From NCBI RefSeq assembly GCF_018860565.1, contig NZ_JAHKPS010000029.1:1-64000 (forward strand): 64,000 nt of DNA, given 5' to 3'. The notes beneath the pieces were generated by a model, which made no database searches, was not told the DNA's origin, and saw only the letters and a list, made by a program, of their open reading frames with translations. Position numbers and translations under genes: made by a program. Shown one piece after another: positions 52,967-61,580 of the stretch. The first letter of the stretch is position 1; every line of letters starts with the position of its first letter. Source of the stretch: Winogradskyella psychrotolerans. Its GTDB lineage: Bacteria; Bacteroidota; Bacteroidia; Flavobacteriales; Flavobacteriaceae.

Positions 52967-53986
52967 ATGAAGATTTTAGTAACAGGCGGTTTAGGTTTTA
53001 TTGGGTCGCATACCGTTGTTGAATTACAAAACGAAGGCTACGAAGTCGTAATTATAGATAATTTATCCAATTCTTCAATTGAAGTTTTAGATGGTATCAC
53101 TGCTATTACGAATAAAAAGCCACATTTTGAAAAATTAGATTTAAGAGTAAAACAAGACGTACAGGACTTTTTTAAACGTCATAATGATGTTGTTGGAGTC
53201 ATTCACTTTGCCGCAAGTAAAGCGGTTGGAGAAAGTGTCGCTGAACCTTTAATGTATTATGAAAATAATATTACAACTTTGGTTTATATGCTTCAGGAAT
53301 TAAGTGGTTTAAATACTAAGAATTTTATTTTTAGTTCATCATGTACGGTTTATGGTCAAGCAGATGAATTGCCAATTACTGAAAATGCACCTGTTAAAGT
53401 TGCAGAATCTCCTTATGGAAATACAAAACAAATAGGTGAAGAAATTATTAGAGACGTCTGTAAAGTAAATGGAGATGTTAACGCTATTGCTTTACGTTAT
53501 TTTAATCCTATCGGAGCGCATCCTTCAACAGAAATAGGGGAATTACCTATTGGAGTGCCGCAAAATCTAGTACCTTTTATTACGCAAACGGGAATTGGTA
53601 TACGAGAACAATTATCTGTTTTTGGAGGAGATTACCCAACGTCAGATGGTACTTGTGTTAGAGATTATATTCACGTGGTAGATTTAGCAAAAGCGCATGT
53701 ACTGGCTTTACAGCGATTATTGAATCATAAAAACGATTCTAATTTTGAGTTTTTTAACTTAGGAACAGGAAAAGGAAGTACAGTTTTAGAGGCTGTTCAG
53801 TCTTTTGAACGCGTTTCTGGGAAATCTTTAAATTATAAAATTGTAGATAGACGCGAAGGAGATGTCATTTCGGCTTATGCTGAAACGTCCAAAGCCAATA
53901 AGGTTTTAGGTTGGAAAACCGAATTGACCTTAGACGACGCAATGGATTCTGCTTGGAAATGGGAACAAAAAATAAGAACTAAATAA
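52967..53986 (+). CDS. galE: UDP-glucose 4-epimerase
   Basis: A 339-residue short-chain dehydrogenase-type enzyme interconverting UDP-glucose and UDP-galactose. NAD-binding GGLGFIGSH is at 7-15, the catalytic Ser is in FSSSCTVYG (about residue 124), and the Tyr-Lys pair is Y150/K154 (SPYGNTK). RYFNPIGAHPSTEIGE and the C-terminal GWKTELTLDDAM are typical of GalE. It starts 1 base after the aminotransferase and the next gene starts 2 bases after its stop, so the three genes form one operon. Confidence 0.95.
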   Translation: MKILVTGGLGFIGSHTVVELQNEGYEVVIIDNLSNSSIEVLDGITAITNKKPHFEKLDLRVKQDVQDFFKRHNDVVGVIHFAASKAVGESVAEPLMYYENNITTLVYMLQELSGLNTKNFIFSSSCTVYGQADELPITENAPVKVAESPYGNTKQIGEEIIRDVCKVNGDVNAIALRYFNPIGAHPSTEIGELPIGVPQNLVPFITQTGIGIREQLSVFGGDYPTSDGTCVRDYIHVVDLAKAHVLALQRLLNHKNDSNFEFFNLGTGKGSTVLEAVQSFERVSGKSLNYKIVDRREGDVISAYAETSKANKVLGWKTELTLDDAMDSAWKWEQKIRTK

Positions 53987-53988
53987 TT

Positions 53989-55266
53989 ATGAAAACTTTA
54001 CTTGGGATTTTAGTATTGCTCTGTACAGTAACACTTACGGCACAGAACACGTATTTACACTGTGGAAAATTGATAGATACAAAATCAGGTAAAGTACAAA
54101 AGAAGAAAACTATTGTTGTTTCTGGCGATAAAATAATTTCGGTTGAAAATGGCTATATAAATCCAACAAGTGCAGAAGATATCACAGTAGATTTAAAGTC
54201 TAAAACGGTCATGCCAGGCTTAATAGATATGCATGTTCATATTGAAGGCGAAACGAGTCCAAAAGCCTATCTTAATAAATATACCTTGAATGATGCAGAT
54301 GTAGCTTTTAATTCTACAAATTATGCGAAAGTCACCTTAATGAGTGGTTTTACAACGGTTAGAGATTTAGGAGGTTCTGGAGTAAATATAGCATTAAGAA
54401 ATGCCATAAACGCAGGAAAAGTTGTTGGTCCAAGAATTTTTACAGCAGGTAAATCATTAGCAACGACAGGAGGTCATGCCGACCCAACAAACGGATCTAG
54501 TAAAAATCTTATGGGTGATCCTGGTCCAAAGGAAGGCGTGGTTAATGGTGTCGAGGATGCGAAGAAAGCAGTAAGACAACGGTATAAAAACGGAGCAGAC
54601 TTAATTAAAATAACAGCAACAGGCGGTGTTTTGAGTATGGCTAAAAGTGGACAAAATCCACAATTTACTGTCGAAGAAATAAAAGCAATTTGCGAAACAG
54701 CCAAAGATTATGGCTTTCATGTAGCTGCACATGCCCATGGAGATGAAGGGATGCAACGTGCCATTTTAGGTGGAGTAAAAACGATTGAGCATGGTACTTT
54801 AATGAGTGATGAAACTATGGAGCTTATGAAGAAGCACGATGTTTATTTAGTGCCAACCATTACAGCAGGTAAGTTTGTGTCTGATAAAGCAAAGATTTCG
54901 GGTTATTATCCTGAAATTATTGTTCCTAAAGCTTTAAATATTGGACCAAAAATTCAAAATATGTTTGGTAGAGCTTATAAATCAGGTGTGGGAATTGCCT
55001 TTGGTACTGATGCTGCTGTATTTTATCATGGTGATAATGCTAAAGAGTTTGGTTATATGGTTGAAGCAGGAATGCCTGCAATTGAAGCGCTTCAAAGTGC
55101 AACAGTTACCAATGCTATGTTGTTACAAATGGAAGATAAAATTGGACAAATTAAACCTAATTATTTAGCAGATATTATTGCTGTAAATGACGATCCAATA
55201 ATTACAATTTCTACTATGGAAAACGTCACTTTTGTAATGAAAAACGGCATTATTTACAAAAAATAG
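53989..55266 (+). CDS. Secreted amidohydrolase (imidazolonepropionase/Xaa-Arg dipeptidase-like)
   Basis: A 425-residue amidohydrolase-superfamily enzyme with a signal peptide ending LTAQ (residue 19). Metal ligands are H82 and H84 (MHVHIEG), K207 (DLIKITATGG, the carboxylated-lysine position in this subgroup), H248/H250 (AAHAHGDEG), H268 (IEHGTLM) and D341 (FGTDAA). Members of this subgroup include enzymes once called prolidases that cleave L-Xaa-L-Pro or L-Xaa-L-Arg/Lys dipeptides. It is 2 bases after galE with no sugar link. An Arg-dipeptide role beside the S51 locus is possible. Confidence 0.85.
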   Translation: MKTLLGILVLLCTVTLTAQNTYLHCGKLIDTKSGKVQKKKTIVVSGDKIISVENGYINPTSAEDITVDLKSKTVMPGLIDMHVHIEGETSPKAYLNKYTLNDADVAFNSTNYAKVTLMSGFTTVRDLGGSGVNIALRNAINAGKVVGPRIFTAGKSLATTGGHADPTNGSSKNLMGDPGPKEGVVNGVEDAKKAVRQRYKNGADLIKITATGGVLSMAKSGQNPQFTVEEIKAICETAKDYGFHVAAHAHGDEGMQRAILGGVKTIEHGTLMSDETMELMKKHDVYLVPTITAGKFVSDKAKISGYYPEIIVPKALNIGPKIQNMFGRAYKSGVGIAFGTDAAVFYHGDNAKEFGYMVEAGMPAIEALQSATVTNAMLLQMEDKIGQIKPNYLADIIAVNDDPIITISTMENVTFVMKNGIIYKK

Positions 55267-55292
55267 CCCATTTTAAGCGAAATTTTGATTAT

Positions 55293-55398
55293 TGAATGTG
55301 TAACCCTTAAGCTACAACGATGCGAATATGTTAATTGTTGTAGTGTCTGATTTTCAATATGATAATATCAAAAGGGGTTAACCCTGTTTTAACATTCA
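55293..55398. other. Structured intergenic element with nested inverted repeats
   Basis: The outer arms TGAATGT (55293-55299) and ACATTCA (55392-55398) face each other over about 100 bases. Inside lie CTACAAC / GTTGTAG (55312-55318 and 55337-55343), TGATA / TATCA, and a perfect 10-base palindrome GGGTTAACCC (55375-55384) that can pair with the GTAACCC beside the left arm. No coding frame of note. It could be a MITE-like relic, a structured RNA or a composite terminator after the amidohydrolase gene; I cannot tell which. Confidence 0.5.
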
Positions 55399-55455
55399 TT
55401 TCTTGGAGTTGGTCATCAATCTTCGTTGCTTTGCAGTGAATGATAATTGAACAAC

Positions 55456-55647
55456 ATGAAATTGATTAGTATTAAAAGAGAGACCAAAACAGAAGGTCGC
55501 TTCACAAAAAAAATGGGTGTATTACAAACTAAAGTCACCTACATCAAAAAACAATTTTTAAGTATTCCATACAAAACACTTCACAAATATCGTGAAACTT
55601 ATTATGGTGAAATTAAAGATTGCGAAGATTGTAAACTAGCGCGTTAA
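55456..55647 (+). CDS. Small conserved hypothetical protein with CxxC motif
   Basis: A 63-residue basic soluble protein when started at ATG 55456; the frame opens at TTG 55447. It begins MKLISIKRETKTEGRFTKK, has an amphipathic centre with VLQTKVTYIKKQF and TLHKYRETYYGEIKD, and ends in CEDCKLAR, where the CxxC pair could bind a metal or be redox-active. I do not recognise the family. The final codons overlap the lspA stop by 4 bases on the other strand. Confidence 0.6.
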   Translation: MKLISIKRETKTEGRFTKKMGVLQTKVTYIKKQFLSIPYKTLHKYRETYYGEIKDCEDCKLAR

Positions 55648-56144
55648 GCAATCTTTTCTTTTTTCTTGTTGTTAAAAACACCACTGAATAGTAGCATTAC
55701 CATTCCTATGGTAACAGACATATCAGCAACATTAAAGATTCCTGTTTTAAAAACACCGCCTAAATCAATAAAGAAAAAGTCAGTGACTTCACCGAAAACA
55801 ATTCGGTCAAAGACATTGGCTATACCTCCTCCTGCAATACAGCAAAAGGCAATAAGGCTTAATCTGTCTAATTCTTTAGTTTTTAAAATATAATATATCA
55901 CATAAGCTAAAACAAGGGTTGGTAAAACTAACAAGAAGATTAACCTAAGCGTAGGATTCATATCACTTCCCATACCTAAAAAAGCTCCTTTGTTTTCTAC
56001 CCAAATAAGTTGAAAATAATCTTGTATAACATTGATTTGGCCTTTACCTCCTTTAATCATTGTTGTTCTAACAATTACTTTAGAAATTTGATCAATGGCA
56101 ATATTAAAAGCTATGAGTAATACAATAAATAGTGATCTGTTCAA
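55644..56144 (-). CDS. lspA: Lipoprotein signal peptidase (signal peptidase II)
   Basis: A 166-residue inner-membrane aspartic protease that cleaves prolipoproteins before the lipidated Cys, needed by the many lipoproteins of this genome. Four helices. The catalytic Asp residues lie in GGIANVFDRI and FNVADMSVTIG, and VENKGAFLG holds the conserved Asn/Gly segment. The frame begins with TTG at 56144, because an in-frame stop lies shortly upstream and no ATG precedes the first helix. It is downstream of fabD by 11 bases on the same strand. Confidence 0.94.
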   Translation of the reverse strand: MNRSLFIVLLIAFNIAIDQISKVIVRTTMIKGGKGQINVIQDYFQLIWVENKGAFLGMGSDMNPTLRLIFLLVLPTLVLAYVIYYILKTKELDRLSLIAFCCIAGGGIANVFDRIVFGEVTDFFFIDLGGVFKTGIFNVADMSVTIGMVMLLFSGVFNNKKKEKIA

Positions 56145-56155
56145 AGTGATTGGGT

Positions 56156-57049
56156 TTAGGAGTTAGTTTCAAAAGTAGCTGAAGTCGTTTCTGCTTCTCT
56201 ATGTATTTTCTTTACTAAGCCTTGTAATACTTTTCCAGGTCCTACTTCTGTAAAATGTGATGCACCATCAGCAACCATTTGCTGTATCGATTGTGTCCAA
56301 CGAACAGGAGCTGTTAATTGTGAAATTAAATTGGATTTAATTTCATTTTCATCTGTTATAGCAGACGCTGTTACGTTTTGATATATTGGGCAATTAGGTT
56401 TACTAAATGTTGTATTCTCTATGGCAGCAGCCAATTCTTCGCGAGCAGGTTCCATTAATGGAGAGTGAAATGCTCCACCAACAGGTAATACCAAAGCACG
56501 TCTTGCACCAGCTTCTTTTAATGCCTCACAAGCTTTATTGATGGCTTCTACCTCGCCAGAAATTACTAATTGACCTGGACAATTATAATTTGCAGGAACT
56601 ACAACTCCTGCTATAGTTTTACAGATGTCTTCAACAACGGTATCTTCTAAACCTAAAACGGCAGCCATAGTGCTTGGTTGCAATTCACAGGCTTTTTGCA
56701 TGGCTTGTGCACGTTGTGATACTAATTTAAGTCCGTCTTCAAAAGTTAATGCTCCAGCGGCAACTAATGCAGAAAATTCACCAAGAGAATGACCCGCAAC
56801 CATATCCGGCTTAAAGCTGTCTCCAAGTGTTTTTGCTAAAATTACAGAGTGTAAAAAGATCGCAGGTTGAGTGACTTTAGTTTCTTTTAAATCTTCAACA
56901 GAACCTTCAAACATAATGTCTGTAATATTAAAACCAAGTATATCATTGGCTTTTTCAAATAATTCTTGTGCTAAAGGTGAGTTTTCGTAAAGGTCTAATC
57001 CCATTCCTGAGAATTGAGCACCTTGACCTGGAAATATATATGCGTTCAT
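56156..57049 (-). CDS. fabD: Malonyl-CoA:acyl carrier protein transacylase
   Basis: A 297-residue fatty-acid-synthesis enzyme that moves malonyl from CoA to ACP. N-terminal FPGQGAQFSGMG has the oxyanion Gln (residues 8-12), the catalytic Ser88 lies in AGHSLGEFSAL, and the catalytic His is in VGGAFHSPLM (about residue 195-200). The C-terminal EVGPGKVLQGLVKKI is typical. It is not clustered with other fab genes here. lspA follows 11 bases later and is probably cotranscribed. Confidence 0.96.
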   Translation of the reverse strand: MNAYIFPGQGAQFSGMGLDLYENSPLAQELFEKANDILGFNITDIMFEGSVEDLKETKVTQPAIFLHSVILAKTLGDSFKPDMVAGHSLGEFSALVAAGALTFEDGLKLVSQRAQAMQKACELQPSTMAAVLGLEDTVVEDICKTIAGVVVPANYNCPGQLVISGEVEAINKACEALKEAGARRALVLPVGGAFHSPLMEPAREELAAAIENTTFSKPNCPIYQNVTASAITDENEIKSNLISQLTAPVRWTQSIQQMVADGASHFTEVGPGKVLQGLVKKIHREAETTSATFETNS

Positions 57050-57068
57050 TTGTGTTTCAATTTAAGAT

Positions 57069-57077
57069 GCAAAAATA
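57069..57077 (-). promoter_or_regulatory. Probable -7 box of the fabD promoter
   Basis: TATTTTTGC on the minus strand, 19 bases before the fabD ATG, the same box as at tig. No TTG is at the correct upstream distance, so the -33 element is poor. Confidence 0.45.
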
Positions 57078-57176
57078 GGAATAATATCTTGAAATTGAAT
57101 TAAGATTGCGTTGCTGATAGAAACAGGAATAAAGACTGTTTTAACTTCATTAGAACAATTATATCGTATACGTATT

Positions 57177-58730
57177 CTAAACACAAGCAGCTTCAGCACA
57201 ACGCTCACCATCCATAGCTGCAGAAATAATACCTCCAGCATAACCACCACCTTCTCCACAAGGAAACAAATTAGCGATTTCAGGATGTTCTAAAGTTTCT
57301 GTTCTTGGAATGTTTACAGGTGAAGATGTACGAGATTCTACACCAATAATATTAGCCTCTTCGGTATAGTAGCCTTTCATTTTTTCGCCAAATGCTTTAA
57401 AACCTTTGCGTAAAGATCCTCCAATTATTTTGGGTAGTAATGAATGCAATGGTGCCGATTTTAAACCTGGTTGGTAAGAGGTTTCATTTAAACTTGAAGA
57501 CAATTTGCCTTCTACAAAATCCGTCAACCTTTGAGCAGGTGCCGATTGTCCACGTCCTCCAGCAGTGAAGGCTAAACGTTCTAAATCCTTTTGATATTCG
57601 AGTGCTTTTAAAGCTCCAAAATGTTCGTATTTGTAAAGATCTTTATCAGCATTAATTTCTGTGACGATGCCTGAATTGGCAAACTTATTGTTTCGTTTGG
57701 AAGGTGACATCCCGTTAACGACAACTTCACCATTGGCTGTGGCTGCAGGAACGATAAATCCACCAGGACACATACAGAAGGAATACACACCTCTGTCATT
57801 CACTTGTTGTACCAAACTGTATGAAGCAGCCGGAAGTAACGCGTCGCGTTGCTTACCTTTACAGTGGTATTGAATACCATCAATGATATCTTGCGGATGC
57901 TCTACACGCACTCCCATGGCAAATGATTTGGCTTCTAATTTTATCTTCTTATCATTTAACAAATAAAAAATATCCCTTGCAGAATGCCCCGTCGCTAGAA
58001 TGACTTTTTCAACATCAAGTTCATTGTCATTGTTAAGCTGAATAGCCACAATTTTATTGTTCTTAATCGTGAAATCAGTAACGCGAGTTTCAAAATGAAC
58101 TTCGCCACCAAACTTGATGATATTCTCTCTTATATTTTGAACCACTTTTGGTAGTTTATTGGTCCCGATATGTGGATGGGCATCAACTAAAATTTGATCT
58201 GTTGCTCCGTGATACACTAGGTTTTCAAAGATTCTTCTAACATCTCCACGTTTTAAACTTCTGGTGTACAATTTACCATCAGAATACGTACCAGCACCAC
58301 CTTCACCAAAACAGTAATTGGAATCTTCGTTTACAAAATGATCTTGGTTAATGGCTTTTAAATCACGTCGACGGTCTTGCACATTTTTACCGCGTTCTAA
58401 TACAATAGGCTTAAAACCTAATTCTATACAACGCAATGCGGCATACATACCTGCTGGGCCAAAACCTATAATATGAATGGGTTTTGCATTAGAGACATCT
58501 TTATAATCAAAATGATAATCTGAAGTTTCTGGTACAGGTTCATTAATGTAAACTTCAACTTTATAGTTGAACATGATATTTCGCTTCCGTGCATCAATCG
58601 ATTTTCTAAGAATTTTAATTCCTGAAATTTCGGAAGATTTCATTCCCAAATCGTAGGCTGCTTTGTTTAGCAAACCATCGGGTTGTCTTTCTTGCTGTAA
58701 ATTAATGCGTAATTGTAAGGCTTTTATCAT
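57177..58730 (-). CDS. NAD(P)/FAD-dependent oxidoreductase (COG2509-like)
   Basis: A 517-residue flavoprotein. Residues about 90-115 hold the FAD dinucleotide-binding motif IIGFGPAGMYAALRCIELG. Later regions include GGAGTYSDGKLYTR, VILATGHSARDIF and CMCPGGFIVPAATANGEVVVNG, and the C-terminal FPCGEGGGYAGGIISAAMDG binds the flavin again. The first 80 residues form a small extra domain. This family lacks an assigned substrate. It is upstream of fabD on the same strand with a 127-base spacer. Confidence 0.86.
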   Translation of the reverse strand: MIKALQLRINLQQERQPDGLLNKAAYDLGMKSSEISGIKILRKSIDARKRNIMFNYKVEVYINEPVPETSDYHFDYKDVSNAKPIHIIGFGPAGMYAALRCIELGFKPIVLERGKNVQDRRRDLKAINQDHFVNEDSNYCFGEGGAGTYSDGKLYTRSLKRGDVRRIFENLVYHGATDQILVDAHPHIGTNKLPKVVQNIRENIIKFGGEVHFETRVTDFTIKNNKIVAIQLNNDNELDVEKVILATGHSARDIFYLLNDKKIKLEAKSFAMGVRVEHPQDIIDGIQYHCKGKQRDALLPAASYSLVQQVNDRGVYSFCMCPGGFIVPAATANGEVVVNGMSPSKRNNKFANSGIVTEINADKDLYKYEHFGALKALEYQKDLERLAFTAGGRGQSAPAQRLTDFVEGKLSSSLNETSYQPGLKSAPLHSLLPKIIGGSLRKGFKAFGEKMKGYYTEEANIIGVESRTSSPVNIPRTETLEHPEIANLFPCGEGGGYAGGIISAAMDGERCAEAACV

Positions 58731-58811
58731 GTTGCAAAATTAAAGAAAAGAAATGTTATCAAAATTTTTAAATAGCACTAAGTTGTAATGTTAGTGTTTC
58801 TATATAAACAT

Positions 58812-58842
58812 AAAAAAACCACGCTAAGGAACGTGGTTTTAT
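58812..58842. terminator. Bidirectional intrinsic terminator
   Basis: Stem AAAACCACG / CGTGGTTTT with an 8-base loop and A/T runs on both sides. It ends the minus-strand S9 peptidase transcript 25 bases past its stop and separates it from the oxidoreductase unit. Confidence 0.85.
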
Positions 58843-58866
58843 TTTTATCTCAAATATAGTAGTGTG

Positions 58867-61416
58867 CTAAGGTTTTGTTTTAGGTTGATCTCTGTTTATT
58901 TCGGTGATATCAATTCCTGTTGCTTCTACTCCTAGTAAATGTTTACTAAAGTGATCGGCACGTAACCAAAAAGAATACTCAGTCATATTACCAAAACTAT
59001 GACGTTGACCTGGCATAAGCATAAAATCGAAACGCTTGTTTGCTTTAATTAATGCGTTTGCCATTCTAATAGTGCCACCAGGATGTACATTATTATCAAC
59101 GTCTCCAGTAATCAACATTAAGTTTCCTTTTAGATTTTTAGCTAAAGACTGGTTATTGTCAATAAGGTATTTGTATTTTACATTACCATCATCATCCATT
59201 TCTTCTTGTACACCATGATGCGTTTCACTCCACCAACTGTTATAAATGTTATTGTCGTGGTTTCCGGCAGAAGAGACTGCCGCTTTAAAGAAATCTGGAT
59301 ACACTAACATGGCTGCGGTAGACATAAAACCACCACCAGAATGACCGTAAATTCCAACTTTATTAATGTCAATAAAATTATGTTTGTCGGCAAGTTGTTC
59401 TGCAACGTGTCTCTTATCAGCCAAACCATAATCTCTAAGGTTTCCATAGCCATAGTTGTGATACCATTTAGAACGGTCTGGATGTCCACCACGATTTCCC
59501 ATAGTGACTACAATAAATCCGACTTGTGCCATACGATCTAAGCGATCCATACGTACAGAAAATGATTTATTTACAGCTTCGGTTTGTGGACCAGGATATA
59601 CATATTCTAGTAATGGGTATTTTTTAGTCTCATCAAAATCGAAAGGCTTGTACATTACTCCATAAATATCTGTAATACCATCGTCTGCCTTCATTTTAAA
59701 GGGTTCTGGAAATTGATAACCTGTAGCCATTAATTGTGATAGGTCGGCTTCTTCTAAATTCATAATAAGTTTTCCGGTATGAGATCTTAATTCTGATTTA
59801 GGAACGGTATTTACTCTAGAAAAATTATTTACAAAATAAGCATTTGAGTCTGCCATACTCGTACTCGTATTATAATCACCAGGATTTAAGGCTTGCAGTC
59901 CAGAGCCATTTAAGTTAATTTTATAAAGGTGTTCATAATACGGATCTTGGTCTTTTGGAATACCATGAGCTGTAAAATAAAGTGTTCTATTTTTTTCATC
60001 AACACCAATAGCGCGTTCTACATGATAAGAGCCTGAGGTCACTTCGTTTTTTAAGTTTCCTTCTGTATCATACAAATAATAGTGTGCCCAACCCGAACGT
60101 TCTGCCCAATGTAGCATTTCAGTTTCGTTATTTAGTAAGACTAGCGGACGTGACTCTATATAGGTATTGAAGCGTTCTTCAATTAAAACTTTTGTTTCTC
60201 CGGTATTAATATCAGCCACACAGATATCTAGTTTTTTACGATCTCTACTAATTGTGCTATAATAGATTTTACCTTTTTTAGATAAAAGTAATGAAGGTGA
60301 AAAATCATCATCGTAACTCGATTTTAATCTTGGCGCACGATACACTTGAATACTTTGTTGTTTAACAGTATCTAATTGGACTTTAATATTACTTTTTGAA
60401 GGTATATCGAAGACATGGAGTTCTGTTTTGTAATACTCATCTTCACCAGGCATGTGGTATTTGTAAGTTTCTAAAGTAGGACGCTTATTTGATGTTGTAT
60501 TAATAACCCACAAATCGTTGATATGTCTAGAATCTGTTCTTTGGAATACAAACTTTTTAGAGTCGTGAGACCAAATACCACGAACATATTTACGTTTGTC
60601 TTTATTCTTTAATTTGGTTTCATTGTTTTCTCCACGGCTACTTCCACCAAAATCATAATTTTCTTCCCCATCAGTAGTCCATTGGTTCTCAATTATTGTA
60701 GAATCTTTCTCGTTTTTAACCGCTTTGAGAAAATTTTCCTTATCCATCCAATACAAATTGTAATGTTTAGAAAATAAGACTACAGAACTGTCTGGAGCAA
60801 TGTTTGCCCATTTTTTCCAATCTTCTTTTTTCTTCTTCTTATTATCTAAGACGGTTAAGCCATTGCCACCAAGTTGGTATTCAAAATGGTAAACCTTGTT
60901 GACTTTTTTAGGCTTTTTAGCTTTGCCTTTTTTCTTTGTTTTGGTAGAGTCGGTGTCTATGTTGTTTTCAATATCGTTATCGTCGTCGTCGTTATCTTTT
61001 GCTTCGTCTACTTTTTCAGTAGATGTTACATAGAAACGTATTGCTGTTTCATTTTTTACAAACTCAAAGTTAAATTTTGGTAAATGTTTAGCATCATAAG
61101 GGTCTTTTGTGATTTCAGTGAGCCATTTTGCCATCTTTTCATTGTCAAAAAGTTCTTTTTTACTGCGTTTGTCTGCATCTACAATATAGTATTTAGAGCC
61201 TTCAGTTGTTTTGTATTGGTACCAAAATCGATTTCCATTTTTTAACCAATGTGGATTTACAGACGTTGAATGTACCAGTTTTGCTAAATTTGTTGGAGAA
61301 AATTTAGCTGCTGCTCTATAGTTAGGTGTTGGTGTTAGATTTTCTTTTTCGTTGTTCTGTGCGGTTATTAAACTACAAGATAAGCTTAATAGGAGTAGGA
61401 GTATTAATTTTTGCAT
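58867..61416 (-). CDS. Secreted S9-family prolyl oligopeptidase (DPP IV-like)
   Basis: An 849-residue secreted serine peptidase. The signal peptide ends LITAQ. An N-terminal beta-propeller (about residues 80-560, with IWSHDSKKFVFQRTDSRHINDLWVI and the dipeptidyl-peptidase-like EDEYYKTELHVFDIP) leads to a C-terminal alpha/beta hydrolase domain. Catalytic Ser (about residue 692) lies in YGHSGGG, and Asp and His follow in MLITGDVDNNVHPG and MLMPGQRHSFGN. An acidic then Lys-rich run (about residues 140-175, DDDDNDIENN and KKKGKAKKPKK) is an unusual insertion in the propeller. It removes dipeptides or trims oligopeptides in the envelope. Confidence 0.92.
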   Translation of the reverse strand: MQKLILLLLLSLSCSLITAQNNEKENLTPTPNYRAAAKFSPTNLAKLVHSTSVNPHWLKNGNRFWYQYKTTEGSKYYIVDADKRSKKELFDNEKMAKWLTEITKDPYDAKHLPKFNFEFVKNETAIRFYVTSTEKVDEAKDNDDDDNDIENNIDTDSTKTKKKGKAKKPKKVNKVYHFEYQLGGNGLTVLDNKKKKKEDWKKWANIAPDSSVVLFSKHYNLYWMDKENFLKAVKNEKDSTIIENQWTTDGEENYDFGGSSRGENNETKLKNKDKRKYVRGIWSHDSKKFVFQRTDSRHINDLWVINTTSNKRPTLETYKYHMPGEDEYYKTELHVFDIPSKSNIKVQLDTVKQQSIQVYRAPRLKSSYDDDFSPSLLLSKKGKIYYSTISRDRKKLDICVADINTGETKVLIEERFNTYIESRPLVLLNNETEMLHWAERSGWAHYYLYDTEGNLKNEVTSGSYHVERAIGVDEKNRTLYFTAHGIPKDQDPYYEHLYKINLNGSGLQALNPGDYNTSTSMADSNAYFVNNFSRVNTVPKSELRSHTGKLIMNLEEADLSQLMATGYQFPEPFKMKADDGITDIYGVMYKPFDFDETKKYPLLEYVYPGPQTEAVNKSFSVRMDRLDRMAQVGFIVVTMGNRGGHPDRSKWYHNYGYGNLRDYGLADKRHVAEQLADKHNFIDINKVGIYGHSGGGFMSTAAMLVYPDFFKAAVSSAGNHDNNIYNSWWSETHHGVQEEMDDDGNVKYKYLIDNNQSLAKNLKGNLMLITGDVDNNVHPGGTIRMANALIKANKRFDFMLMPGQRHSFGNMTEYSFWLRADHFSKHLLGVEATGIDITEINRDQPKTKP

Positions 61417-61580
61417 GCGTTGTGGTTGGGTTTAAGTTGCGTTAGTTTCTTGATTTGACTAAAATACTAGGAATATTATAAAGGTGATAAATATTTAACA
61501 TTAGCCTAACGAATTAAACGTGCTATTGCTTTTGTAATGAAGTGATTTTAGTATCTTGAAAAACATAAAAAAATAGATAA

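Noticed and set aside
57062..57259. 65-residue minus-strand frame between fabD and the oxidoreductase
   Set aside because: It overlaps the end of the oxidoreductase in another frame, and its later part is AT-rich spacer that contains the fabD -7 box.
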